In this document: one piece after another, positions 50,766 through 59,031 of the stretch
Layout: each line of letters opens with the position of its first letter
Position numbering within the stretch: position 1 is the stretch's first letter
Source: Azospirillum humicireducens
GTDB taxonomy: Bacteria > Pseudomonadota > Alphaproteobacteria > Azospirillales > Azospirillaceae
Direction: 5' to 3'
DNA length: 64,000 bases
Assembly (NCBI RefSeq): GCF_001639105.2
Contig: NZ_CP028907.1
Span: 309,118-373,117 of the forward strand
Position numbers and translations under genes: made by a program
The notes under the pieces: generated by a model
Told to the model about the DNA's origin: nothing
The model's database searches: none
Seen by the model: only the letters and a program-made list of their open reading frames with translations

Positions 50766-51683
50766 ATGAGCGCCCCTTACGTGCTGCACATGATCACGCC
50801 GCTGGCGAATGTCAGCCCGTTCGACGTCAACATGGCGGTGGATGCCGGTATCGACATGGTGGTCCCCTACACCGGCATCGAGACCGCGCAGGTCGAAGCC
50901 CTGACCCAGGATGCCATGTTCTCCCGCGACCCGAAGAACGCGGCGCGCACCGGCCTGTTCATCGGCGGGCGCGATGCGGCGATGGCGCTGGACATGCTCG
51001 ACGTGGCCCGCAAGGCGATGTTCCCGCCCTTCCAGATCTCGGTCTTCGCCGACCCCTCCGGCGCCTTCACCACCGCCGCCGCCATGGTCGCGGTGGTGGA
51101 GCGTGCCCTGCGGCGGGCCGGGCTGGACGGTCTCAGCGGGCTGGACGTCCAGGTCTATGGCGCGACCGGCGTGGTCGGCGGCATCGCCGGGCTGATCGCC
51201 GCGCAGGCAGGCGGCAACGTCACCCTGGTCAGCCACCGCGGCGTGTCGGCGGTGCAGGGCAAGGCGGAGGAGTTCGGGCGCCGCTATGGCGTGACGCTGT
51301 CCTGCGCCGACACGGCGAGCGGCGGCAAGGCGGCTCTGCTGGAGCGGGCGGAGGTGGTGCTGGCCTGCGGCAAGGCCGGGATCACGGTGCTGTCCGCCGA
51401 GGATCTGCGCGCGGCCACGCGCCTGCGGGTGGCGGCTGACATCAACGCCGTGCCGCCGGCCGGGGTGGAGGGCGTCGGCGTGCAGGACGACGGGGTTGCC
51501 TTGCCCACCTCATCCGGCGCCGCATCCGGCGCCGTCGGCATCGGCGCGCTCGCCATCGGCAACGTCAAGTTCAAGGTCCAGCACCATCTGCTGGAGCGGA
51601 TGCAGACCGGCGGCACCGCCGTCGCCTTCGATTTCCAGGACGCCATGGACGCGGCGCGGACCATCGCCGGAAAGGCATCGTGA
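50766..51683 (+). CDS. mtdB: methylene-tetrahydromethanopterin dehydrogenase
   Basis: A 305-aa NAD(P)-dependent enzyme oxidising methylene-H4MPT to methenyl-H4MPT. MtdB-type sequence: HMITPLANVSPFDVNMAVDAG, GVQDDGVALPTSSGAASGAVGIGALAIGNVKF region, and the dinucleotide loop VYGATGVVGGIAGLIAAQ near residue 135. The longer C-terminus is MtdB-like rather than MtdA-like. GGGAGG precedes ATG 50766. The stop overlaps the start of mch. Confidence 0.93.
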   Translation: MSAPYVLHMITPLANVSPFDVNMAVDAGIDMVVPYTGIETAQVEALTQDAMFSRDPKNAARTGLFIGGRDAAMALDMLDVARKAMFPPFQISVFADPSGAFTTAAAMVAVVERALRRAGLDGLSGLDVQVYGATGVVGGIAGLIAAQAGGNVTLVSHRGVSAVQGKAEEFGRRYGVTLSCADTASGGKAALLERAEVVLACGKAGITVLSAEDLRAATRLRVAADINAVPPAGVEGVGVQDDGVALPTSSGAASGAVGIGALAIGNVKFKVQHHLLERMQTGGTAVAFDFQDAMDAARTIAGKAS

Positions 51684-52648
51684 TGCAGGATCGCCCCAGC
51701 CTGTCGGCACTCTCCGCCCCGCTCGCCGCCGCACTGGTCGCCGATGCGGCGCAATTGCGGATCGGCATCGACCGCGTTGCCGGTGCGACGGTCGTCGATG
51801 GCGGGATCGCCCGGCCGGGAGGGCTGGAGGCCGGACGCCGCATCGCCGAGCTGTGCATGGGCGGCCTCGGCCGGGTGACGCTGCAGGCCGACACCCAATC
51901 CGACCGCTGGCCCTTCCAGGTGGCGGTGCACAGCACCGACCCGGTGCTCGCCTGCCTCGGCAGCCAATATGCGGGGTGGAGCCTGTCGCACAAGGACGAA
52001 GCCGGGTCCTTCTTCGCGCTGGGTTCCGGACCCGGACGCGCCATGGCCCGCAAGGAGACGCTGTTCGACGAGCTGGGCTACGGCGATAGCGGTGACCATG
52101 CCGTCCTGGTCCTGGAAAGCGGCACGGTTCCGCCGGCCCTGCTGGTGGAGCGGATCGCCGCCGATTGCGGAGTGGCGCCGGAGCGGCTGACCCTGGTGCT
52201 GACCCCGACGGCGAGCCTCGCCGGCACCGTCCAGATCGTCGCCCGCGTGCTGGAGGTCGCCCTGCACAAGGTGCATGCGCTGGGCTTTCCGCTGCACGAC
52301 GTCGTCGACGGCATCGGCGTCGCCCCCCTGCCGCCGCCGGGCAAGGGCTTCGTCGAGGCGATGGGGCGGACCAACGACGCCATCCTGTTCGGCGGCACCG
52401 TCCAGCTGTTCGTCACCGGCCCCGACGATGCCGCCGCCGATCTGGCGCAGCGCCTGCCCAGCACGGAATCGCGCGACTACGGGCGCCCCTTCGCCGAGGT
52501 GTTCGCTGCGGTGAACAAGGACTTCTATGCCATCGACCCGCTGCTGTTCGCGCCGGCCCGCGCCGTGGTGACGGCGCTGGAGTCCGGCCGCAGCTTCCAT
52601 GGCGGGCATCTTGCGTCGGGCATGCTCGACCGGTCCTTCGGGGGGTGA
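51683..52648 (+). CDS. mch: methenyl-tetrahydromethanopterin cyclohydrolase
   Basis: A 321-aa Mch converting methenyl- to N5-formyl-H4MPT. It has the family blocks IAELCMGGLGRVTLQ, PVLACLGSQYAGWSL and FFALGSGPGRAMARKE, and the C-terminal GGTVQLFVTG and GRPFAEVFAAVNKDFYAIDP. ATG 51683 shares bases with the mtdB stop (TGATG); a GTG at 51680 would add one residue. Completes the Fae-MtdB-Mch-Fhc chain. Confidence 0.95.
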   Translation: MQDRPSLSALSAPLAAALVADAAQLRIGIDRVAGATVVDGGIARPGGLEAGRRIAELCMGGLGRVTLQADTQSDRWPFQVAVHSTDPVLACLGSQYAGWSLSHKDEAGSFFALGSGPGRAMARKETLFDELGYGDSGDHAVLVLESGTVPPALLVERIAADCGVAPERLTLVLTPTASLAGTVQIVARVLEVALHKVHALGFPLHDVVDGIGVAPLPPPGKGFVEAMGRTNDAILFGGTVQLFVTGPDDAAADLAQRLPSTESRDYGRPFAEVFAAVNKDFYAIDPLLFAPARAVVTALESGRSFHGGHLASGMLDRSFGG

Positions 52649-52652
52649 TGGG

Positions 52653-53537
52653 GTGATTCCCGGCATAGCCGAGCTGTTCATGGCCGTCTGCCGGGTGGAG
52701 GTGATGGCGCTGAAGCCCGGCAACGTCCATGTGCATGCCGCCGGCCACGGCATGACGGTGGCGGACTTCCTGCTGTCGGCGGATGTTGCGGCGCCGGAAA
52801 TCGCACGGCCGGGCGCATCGGTGGGGGAGCGGATCCTTCGGGCGGTGCGGGCGACGCGGGCGGCGGTGAACTGCAACACCAACCTCGGCATCCTGCTTCT
52901 GACCGCCCCATTGGCGCGTGCTGCGGAGATGCCGCCGACCTGTCCGCTCCACGACAGGGTGTGCGCCGTGCTGGAGGAGCTGAGCGTGCAGGACGCCGAA
53001 GCCGTTTATGAGGCGATCCGCCTTGCGTCACCCGGCGGGCTGGGCCGCGCGGCGGAGCATGACGTCGCCGGCCCTGCGACGGTGGATTTGCGTACCGCCA
53101 TGGCCGCGGCGCGCTCGCGCGACCGCATCGCCGCCCAATATGCCGATGGCTACCGCGACGTGTTCGGGATCGGCGTTGCCCGTGCGCTCGCTTTCACTGG
53201 CAAGGATGCCGTATCGATGGCCGAAGCGGTCTATCTGGACTTCCTGACCGCCTTCCCCGACAGCCACGTCCTGCGCAAGCAGGGGGAGGCGGTGGCGGCG
53301 GGCCTGATGGCCGAGGCGCAGGAGGTGCGCCGGCAGTTGGCGGCGGAAACGTCGGACGCCGTCCGGCACGACCACCTGTTCGCCTTCGACGCAAGGCTGA
53401 AATGGCAGGGCATCAACCCCGGCACCTCCGCCGACCTCACCGTCGCCAGCCTCTTTGCCCATTGGCTGGAGGATGGGGACCGGTCGGGCGGCGCCGGGGA
53501 GACCCCGAGGGGGAGGGTGGCATGGGCGTCCGCCTGA
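52653..53537 (+). CDS. CitG-like triphosphoribosyl-dephospho-CoA synthase family protein of H4MPT cluster
   Basis: A 294-aa member of the CitG/MdcB family known from H4MPT clusters (orf5-type in Methylobacterium): CRVEVMALKPGNVHVHAAGHGMTV, NTNLGILLLTAPL and HDHLFAFDARLKWQGINPGTSADLTVASLFAHWL. The conserved KPGNV, NTNLG and NPGTSADL are the nucleotide/phosphoribosyl-transfer motifs. No citrate-lyase genes are near, so a role in cofactor ribosyl-phosphate transfer is likely but unproved. GTG start 52653, four bases after the mch stop. Overlaps the metallo-hydrolase gene. Confidence 0.82.
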   Translation: MIPGIAELFMAVCRVEVMALKPGNVHVHAAGHGMTVADFLLSADVAAPEIARPGASVGERILRAVRATRAAVNCNTNLGILLLTAPLARAAEMPPTCPLHDRVCAVLEELSVQDAEAVYEAIRLASPGGLGRAAEHDVAGPATVDLRTAMAAARSRDRIAAQYADGYRDVFGIGVARALAFTGKDAVSMAEAVYLDFLTAFPDSHVLRKQGEAVAAGLMAEAQEVRRQLAAETSDAVRHDHLFAFDARLKWQGINPGTSADLTVASLFAHWLEDGDRSGGAGETPRGRVAWASA

Positions 53538-54436
53538 TCCTTGCCGCCATGGTGTCGGTCGCCACCGCGGCGCCCGCATGGGCGGAGCCGCTCGCCGTGA
53601 CGGAGATCGCGCCCGGCATCTTCGTCCATCAGGGCGTCATCGCCGAACCGGCGCCGGACAATCGCGGCGACACCGCCAACATCGGCTTCATCGTCGGCGG
53701 CAGCGGCGTGGCGGTGATCGACACCGGCGGCACGCCGGAGCTTGGCCGCCGCCTGCGCGAGACCATCGACGCCCGGACCGACAAGCTGCCGGTCGTCGTC
53801 ATCAACACCCACATGCACCCCGACCATCTGTTCGGAAACGCCGCCTTCGACGGGGTTCCGGTCGTCGGCCACGCCAACCTGCGCGACGCGCTGGCCGCCC
53901 GCATCGAGGTCTACCGGCGCCGGTTGGCCGACGAACTGGGGGCGGAGGCGGCGGCCGGGATCGCACCGCTGCGGGTGGACCGGCCGGTGCGGGAGGAGTT
54001 GCTGATCGACCTTGGCGGCCGCATCATCGTCCTGACAGCCCATCCGACGGCGCACACCAACAACGACCTGACCGTCTTCGACCGGCAGACCGGGACACTG
54101 TTCGCCGGCGACCTGCTGTTTCTCGACCATCTGCCGGCGGTGGACGGCAGCGCGGTGGGCTGGCTGCGCGTGATCGACGCGCTGGAGCGCATTCCGGCGC
54201 TGCGCGCCGTCCCCGGCCACGGCCCCGCGGTTGTCGACTGGCCGGGTGCGCTGGATCCCCTGCGGCGCTACCTCACCACGCTGGTGGAGGGGGTGCGGCG
54301 GGTGCAGAAGGCCGGCGGCAGCATTCAGGAGGCCGTCGCGCATGTGGCGGAGGAGGAACGGCACCGCTGGCTGTTGTTCGACGTGTACAATCCGCGCAAC
54401 GTGACGGCGACCTTCGCCGAGTTGGAATGGGAATAG
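53522..54436 (+). CDS. quinoprotein-relay metallo-beta-lactamase-fold hydrolase
   Basis: A 304-aa exported MBL protein (signal peptide MGVRLILAAMVSVATAAPAWA). It has the zinc signature NTHMHPDHLFGN, and AHPTAHTNNDLTV and GDLLFLDHLP for the second half of the metal site. It belongs to the group of zinc hydrolases tied to quinoprotein dehydrogenases and SoxYZ-like carriers. Start overlaps the CitG-like gene by 16 nt; stop is 26 nt before the SoxYZ-like gene. Confidence 0.85.
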   Translation: MGVRLILAAMVSVATAAPAWAEPLAVTEIAPGIFVHQGVIAEPAPDNRGDTANIGFIVGGSGVAVIDTGGTPELGRRLRETIDARTDKLPVVVINTHMHPDHLFGNAAFDGVPVVGHANLRDALAARIEVYRRRLADELGAEAAAGIAPLRVDRPVREELLIDLGGRIIVLTAHPTAHTNNDLTVFDRQTGTLFAGDLLFLDHLPAVDGSAVGWLRVIDALERIPALRAVPGHGPAVVDWPGALDPLRRYLTTLVEGVRRVQKAGGSIQEAVAHVAEEERHRWLLFDVYNPRNVTATFAELEWE

Positions 54437-54462
54437 GAGCGCGATACGGGAGGGAGGAAGCG

Positions 54463-55272
54463 ATGACCGGACGTCCGATGCGGGCTCCGCTGCTGGCGGG
54501 GGGCCTGATGCTGCTGTCCATGCCTGCGCTCGCCGCCACCGATGCGGTGGAGGATGCCGCGCGCTGGGACCTGCTGCGCGACATGTATTTCAAGGACCGT
54601 CCGGTCGAGGAGGCCGGCGACCGGATGCGGATCGATGCCCCGGCGCGCGCCCACGACGCGGCGCTGGTGCCGGTGCGGGTGGAGGTCGATCCTTCCCTTC
54701 GCCTGAAGTCGCTGTCGCTGCTGGTGGACAAGAACCCGGTGCCGCTGGCGGCCACCTTCCGCTATGGCCCGGCCAGCGCCGGCAGCAGCATCGAGACCCG
54801 CCTGCGTGTCAACGAGTACACCAACCTCCGCGCCGTGGGCGAGACGCAGGACGGGCGCCTGTTGATGACGCGGGCTTTCGTGAAGGCGGCCGGCGGCTGT
54901 TCCGCGCCGGCCCTCAAGGACCCGCAGGAAGCGATGGCGCGGCTCGGCCGCATCAAGGTGAAACTGCCGGAGACCGTCGGGGCCGGCGTCCCGGCCGACG
55001 CGCAACTGCTGATCAGCCATCCCAACGCCAGCGGCCTTCAGTTCGATCAGGTCAGCCGCACCTACATCCCCGCCCATTACATCCAGTCGATCATCATCCG
55101 CATCGGTGGGCAAACGGTGCTGGAGGCGGACACCGACATTTCGATCAGCGAGGACCCGAATCTGCGCTTCAGCTTCGTTCCCGTAAAGGGCGGCAGCCTG
55201 GAGGTGTCCGCCAAGGACACCAAGGGCGCCACCTTCAGCCGGACGGTTCCGCTGGCGGCCGGGGGCGGCTGA
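54463..55272 (+). CDS. quinoprotein dehydrogenase-associated SoxYZ-like carrier protein
   Basis: A 269-aa exported fusion of SoxY-like and SoxZ-like domains. Signal peptide about residues 6-25. The SoxY part ends with GGCSAP (Cys146), the swinging-arm Cys that in true SoxY (GGCGG) carries sulfur intermediates; here the arm lies inside the protein and runs into the SoxZ-like domain (RIKVKLPE, ISHPNASGLQFDQVS). Found with PQQ dehydrogenases in many proteobacteria. Function unproved. Strong ribosome site GGGAGGGAGGAAG. Confidence 0.87.
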   Translation: MTGRPMRAPLLAGGLMLLSMPALAATDAVEDAARWDLLRDMYFKDRPVEEAGDRMRIDAPARAHDAALVPVRVEVDPSLRLKSLSLLVDKNPVPLAATFRYGPASAGSSIETRLRVNEYTNLRAVGETQDGRLLMTRAFVKAAGGCSAPALKDPQEAMARLGRIKVKLPETVGAGVPADAQLLISHPNASGLQFDQVSRTYIPAHYIQSIIIRIGGQTVLEADTDISISEDPNLRFSFVPVKGGSLEVSAKDTKGATFSRTVPLAAGGG

Positions 55273-55311
55273 CGGCGAACCGCAAAGAGGCGCGCCTCAA
55301 AAGCACTTGCC

Positions 55312-55671
55312 TCAAAAGCACTGGCGGTCGGCGGCGACCTGGGCCTGACGGAAGCGGTCCATCAGGTCCTTGGCCCAACCGGAACTGCGGAAGATCCCCG
55401 CCCGCTCGCCCGGCAGGTCGGTCATCACCTTCACCGTCTCGATGGCGGTGTAGTCGTCATAGGTGATGCGGTCGGCGATGGCGTCGATGCTGCAGGCGCA
55501 TTTCTCCATGACGATGTGGGACTGGCCGTTTGCCGCCATGCAGGCGATCACGTAATCGGCCCGCGCCGCCGTGGGGTAGTCGTTGGCCGGACCGGCAGCG
55601 GCGGAAAGCGCTGACGGCGGGGCCGTTCCGAGGAAGATTGCCGCGAGGACAAGCGCGATGCGGACTGGCAT
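55312..55671 (-). CDS. exported small Cys-containing hypothetical protein
   Basis: A 119-aa product with a signal peptide (MPVRIALVLAAIFLGTAPPSALS). The mature protein has four Cys: one in YVIACMA, a CAC pair with an intervening Ala in MEKCACSIDAIA, and the last in RQCF at the C-terminus, a likely disulphide set. Sequence ARADYVIACMAANGQSHIV is reminiscent of small periplasmic proteins found near SoxYZ-like carriers. I do not recognise a function. It converges with the SoxYZ-like gene with 39 nt between. Confidence 0.65.
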   Translation of the reverse strand: MPVRIALVLAAIFLGTAPPSALSAAAGPANDYPTAARADYVIACMAANGQSHIVMEKCACSIDAIADRITYDDYTAIETVKVMTDLPGERAGIFRSSGWAKDLMDRFRQAQVAADRQCF

Positions 55672-55775
55672 GGCCGGAATTCTCCCCCTCTTGCCTATGG
55701 GTCGCAGGCGGAAAGCCGCGACGGTTCATCCGTGATGGTTTCCCTGCATAACAATCATCGGGACGGAATGAGCTC

Positions 55776-55813
55776 GTCCACTCCAAAGGAGTGGGGCCTC
55801 TTTCGGAGTGGAC
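55776..55813. repeat. nested alternative hairpins (CCACTCC/GGAGTGG elements)
   Basis: One CCACTCC arm (55778-55784) can pair with either of two GGAGTGG arms (55788-55794 or 55805-55811); the outer pairing extends to 9 bp (GTCCACTCC 55776-55784 with GGAGTGGAC 55805-55813). The two structures exclude each other. The element lies in the 194-bp gap between the two small minus-strand genes. Confidence 0.6.
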
Positions 55814-55865
55814 GCGAGGGAGAGGGCCAAGGGGGCCGCGTCAGCGGCGGGAGGCATCCGCAGGA

Positions 55866-56060
55866 TCAGACCTGACGCGGTTCGCACTTCCAGCGGCGGA
55901 CCGTGTATTTCGGGTGCTGTTCGGCCCACTCGGCGGCGCGGAACATGCCGTTGCGCGAACAGGTCATCACGTTGGAGAAGGGCTCCTGGAACGATGGACG
56001 TTCGATGGTGCAGCGGTCGGGGCTGGACACGAGGCAGACCACGAAAAGCAACTCGATCAT
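55866..56060 (-). CDS. small conserved-type Cys-rich hypothetical protein
   Basis: A 64-aa protein beginning MIELLFVVCLVSSPDRC with four Cys (positions 9, 17, 34 and 59) and the pattern AAEWAEQHPKYTVRRWKCEP near the end. Short proteins with this layout occur widely in alphaproteobacteria as unnamed ORFs, as I recall. Presence of GAGATG-like sequence before the ATG and ordered Cys spacing argue it is real. Function unknown. Confidence 0.6.
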   Translation of the reverse strand: MIELLFVVCLVSSPDRCTIERPSFQEPFSNVMTCSRNGMFRAAEWAEQHPKYTVRRWKCEPRQV

Positions 56061-56402
56061 GACATCTCCAGAGTCAGGAATGTTGCGGGCGACCCCGTTT
56101 GACCTCCGCCGTTCGGGCTCATTTCATGGTTATGTTGCACTGCACAACAGGCGGGGGGCCGAGTCAAGGCATCTGATGTAAGACATCCCCAATATGCACG
56201 GCCATCTGTGCATGAACAGGTGTGCATGACGATCAGGACCACATCCACTGTCCCGATTCAACGATCGTTCGCACTTCCTGGGCCGTACAGCCTGGCCTGG
56301 CCAGGACCGCAAGACCCGACGACACGGGTGCAAGACGGGAACCGAACGGCGGTCCCATGGTTGGCTTTCCCGTCTCATTGGTCTTGGGTGGAGTCGAAGG
56401 TC
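56061..56402. promoter_or_regulatory. upstream region of the SDR gene, no gene seen
   Basis: A 342-bp gap. It contains TGTTG-N7-CAACA (about 56133-56149), GATGT-AAG-ACATC around 56175-56187 and a direct repeat TGTGCATGA at 56207-56215 and 56221-56229, any of which might be operator sites. No regulator gene lies beside it, so no factor can be named. Confidence 0.4.
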
Positions 56403-57188
56403 ATGGAGTTGTCGGGAAAGGTCGCGCTGGTCACCGGCGCCGGGTCGGGCATCGGCAAGGCGTCTGCGGTGCTGTTCGCCAGGGCGGGAGCCAGCGTCGG
56501 GGTGCTGAGCCGCACCGAGGACGAGATCCGCAAGACCGCCGAGGAGATCGTGGCTGCCGGCGGCAAGGCGCTGGCGCTGCCCGCCGACGTCGGCGACGAC
56601 GCGGCGATGCGGCAGGCGGTGGAGCGGCTGGCGGCGGAATATGGGCGGATCGACATCGTCTTCGCCAATGCCGGCATCAACGGCGTCTGGGCGGCCATCG
56701 ACGAACTGACGCCGGAGGAATGGGACCGCACCATCGACACCAACCTGCGCGGCACCTACCTGACGCTGCACCATACCGTTCCGCATCTGAAGAAGGCGGG
56801 CGGCGGGTCGGTGATCGTCACGGCCTCGATCAACGGCACGCGGGTGTTCAGCAACACGGGCGCCACCGCCTATTCCTGCAGCAAGGCCGCCCAGGTCGCG
56901 ATGGTGAAGATGCTGGCGCTGGAACTGGCGAAGGACCGCATCCGCGTCAACGCCATCTGCCCCGGCATCGTCGATACGGAAATCCCCGACAACACCCGGT
57001 CCCGCAACCTCGAGTCCCTGCGGGTCCCGATCGAGTATCCCGAGGGCAAGGTTCCTCTGACCGGCGGAAAATCCGGTGACAGCGTCGACGTGGCCGAACT
57101 CGCCCTGTTCCTGGCGTCGGACCGGGCCAAGCACATCAGCAGCACGCCGGTGTGGATCGACGGGGCGGAATCCTTGATGGTCGGCTGA
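56403..57188 (+). CDS. short-chain dehydrogenase/reductase
   Basis: A 261-aa SDR with a classical nucleotide site TGAGSGIGK (residues about 11-19), NAGI motif in FANAGINGVW, catalytic Ser in TASINGT and the YSCSK (Y-x3-K) pair. C-terminal VNAICPGIVDTEIPDN. Reduces or oxidises an alcohol/ketone; substrate unknown. The open frame extends upstream to 56208, but the first conserved residue is a Met at 56403 and I place the start there. Single gene followed by the GNAT gene. Confidence 0.88.
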   Translation: MELSGKVALVTGAGSGIGKASAVLFARAGASVGVLSRTEDEIRKTAEEIVAAGGKALALPADVGDDAAMRQAVERLAAEYGRIDIVFANAGINGVWAAIDELTPEEWDRTIDTNLRGTYLTLHHTVPHLKKAGGGSVIVTASINGTRVFSNTGATAYSCSKAAQVAMVKMLALELAKDRIRVNAICPGIVDTEIPDNTRSRNLESLRVPIEYPEGKVPLTGGKSGDSVDVAELALFLASDRAKHISSTPVWIDGAESLMVG

Positions 57189-57241
57189 GGTTCGGGCATT
57201 TGTTGGACATCAAACGACCGGTCGGAAAAGGCGGAACTCCC

Positions 57242-57523
57242 ATGAGCGTGACTGAAACCGTGCGGAACAACGAGCAGCTCAACCGCTACGAGCTGACCAT
57301 CGACGGCGCCACCGCGGTGGCCGAGTACGAGCTGCGGGAGGACAAGATCGTCTTCACCCACACCCACGTTCCGGAAAGCATGTCCGGCAAGGGTGTCGGG
57401 TCGGCGTTGGCCAAGGGCGCCCTGGAGGATGTCCGCGCCCAGGGGAAGAAGGCGCTGCCGCTCTGCTCCTTCATCGAGGGCTACATCAAGCGCCATCCCG
57501 ACTACGCCGACCTCGTGGAGTAG
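57242..57523 (+). CDS. YjdJ-type small GNAT acetyltransferase
   Basis: A 93-aa minimal GNAT-fold protein of the GCN5-related YjdJ/YidJ-like family: NRYELTIDGATAVAEYEL, FTHTHVPESMSGKGVGSALAKGALEDVRA (acetyl-CoA loop GKGVGSA) and C-terminal CSFIEGYIKRHPDYADLV. Lysine or small-molecule acetylation is expected; target unknown. It lies 53 nt downstream of the SDR gene and converges with the MFS gene with 10 nt between. Confidence 0.85.
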   Translation: MSVTETVRNNEQLNRYELTIDGATAVAEYELREDKIVFTHTHVPESMSGKGVGSALAKGALEDVRAQGKKALPLCSFIEGYIKRHPDYADLVE

Positions 57524-57533
57524 GTTGGGTCCA

Positions 57534-58781
57534 TTATTGCGGCAGTGGCGGCTTCAGGGGGCCGAGCGGGTCCAGCGGGCCGACCGTCGGCGTGGTCTGG
57601 GGCAGGGCGCGGAAGGCCGCCTGTGCCTCGGCCGGCAGCGGCGGGCGGACGCGGGTGCGCCACAGGCCATACAGCGTGGCACAGAGGGCGCCACCGGCGA
57701 TGAAGGCGAACAGCCCCTCAGGCCCGCCGGCGGACATCATCGCCGATGCCAGCGGCGGCCCGATGATGGCGCCGATGGAGTTGGCGAGGATCAGGCCGCC
57801 GCTGGCCGACACCAGATCCTCCCGCCGCACATAGTCGTTGGTGTGGGCGAGGCAGACGGGATAGAGCGTGAAGGACAGGCCGCCGAACAGCGGCGCGACC
57901 AGCATCAAGGCCAGCGGCTGGTCCATTCCGGCGGCGGCGATCATTCCAAGGCTGGTCAGCGACAGTGCGGCCGACAGACCGATGATCACGGTGCGCCGGT
58001 CGAACCGGTCCGACAGCTTGCCGAGCGGCCATTGCAGGGCCATGCCGCCCAGGATCAGCGCCGACATGAACAGCGCCGTTCCCGACACCCCGAAGCTGGA
58101 AGCCGCACCGAACACCGGCGCCAACCCATAGATCGACCCGGTGATCGCCCCGCTGATGAAGACGCCGGCCACCCCCAGCGGCGAACTCTCGTAGAGCCGC
58201 CGGACACCGAAGGAGGAAACCTTCGGCAATTGCGGCGGCGTGGTCCGCGTCAGGGCTACCGGCACCAGGGCCAGCGACATCAGGATCGATACGATCATGA
58301 AGATCCGGACCCCGGCCTCGTCGTCCAGCCGCAACAGCTGCTGTCCGATGCCCGAAGCGCCATACAAAGTCACCATGTAGGCCGACAGCATCTGCCCGCG
58401 GCTTTCGTTCGTCGCGGTGCCGTTCAGCCAGCTTTCGATGCACATGTAGAGGCCGGCCATGCAGAAGCCCTGCGCCAGCCGCAGCAAGGCCCAGAACGGC
58501 ACGTCGACGAACAGCGCATGGGCCAGAGCCGACACCGAGACGATCGAGGCGAAGGCGGAAAAGGACCGGATATGGCCGACGCGGGCGATGACGCGGTGGG
58601 CGTAGAGCGACCCCAGCGTCAGCCCGGCATAGAAGGCCGCCGTGATCAGCCCGACTGCCGTGGGCCCGGACTCCGTCGCCGACAGGCGCAGCCCGATCAG
58701 GGTGGACAGGGCACCGTTCCCCAGCATCAGGAAAGCCACGCCGAGCAGCAGCGAGGCGACCGAACGCGCAACCGATGTCAT
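57534..58781 (-). CDS. major facilitator superfamily transporter
   Basis: A 415-aa integral membrane protein with about 12 hydrophobic segments. GFCMAGLYMCIESWLN, FDRRTVIIG in the central loop and LASAMMSAGGPEGLFAFIA match the YcaD/UMF1-like MFS group. Start at ATG 58781 with GGGAGGT upstream; 26 residues of the longer frame lack support. Transported substrate unknown. Divergent from the enoyl-CoA hydratase gene. Confidence 0.88.
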   Translation of the reverse strand: MTSVARSVASLLLGVAFLMLGNGALSTLIGLRLSATESGPTAVGLITAAFYAGLTLGSLYAHRVIARVGHIRSFSAFASIVSVSALAHALFVDVPFWALLRLAQGFCMAGLYMCIESWLNGTATNESRGQMLSAYMVTLYGASGIGQQLLRLDDEAGVRIFMIVSILMSLALVPVALTRTTPPQLPKVSSFGVRRLYESSPLGVAGVFISGAITGSIYGLAPVFGAASSFGVSGTALFMSALILGGMALQWPLGKLSDRFDRRTVIIGLSAALSLTSLGMIAAAGMDQPLALMLVAPLFGGLSFTLYPVCLAHTNDYVRREDLVSASGGLILANSIGAIIGPPLASAMMSAGGPEGLFAFIAGGALCATLYGLWRTRVRPPLPAEAQAAFRALPQTTPTVGPLDPLGPLKPPLPQ

Positions 58782-58969
58782 GCCATACCTCCCGTCCGTC
58801 GTCAGCGCATGGTGGCCGGTAAAAAAGTGGGGAGGCGATGGTGCATGACGGGACTCCACATCTGCGTTTTCCGGTCAGGGCCGCTGCCCTGACCTCATGT
58901 CCAACAGCCAAGTCCCGGATTTGGTCCGCAGCGCCGATGGGTCAGTTTACCATTGGGGCAACCTGACCG

Positions 58970-58998
58970 TTGACATTGCATACCGTCCGGTAACATAC
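58970..58998 (+). promoter_or_regulatory. probable sigma70 promoter with embedded operator
   Basis: A TTGACA -35 box (58970-58975) stands upstream of the enoyl-CoA hydratase gene; a weak -10 (AACATA, about 58992-58997) follows at 16 bp. Between them lies TACCG-TC-CGGTA (58981-58992), a perfect inverted repeat of the kind bound by TetR-type repressors of acyl-CoA genes. Inference from sequence and position. Confidence 0.5.
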
Positions 58999-59031
58999 CT
59001 TCTTCCAGGTAGATATCCGGGAGACGCCATC

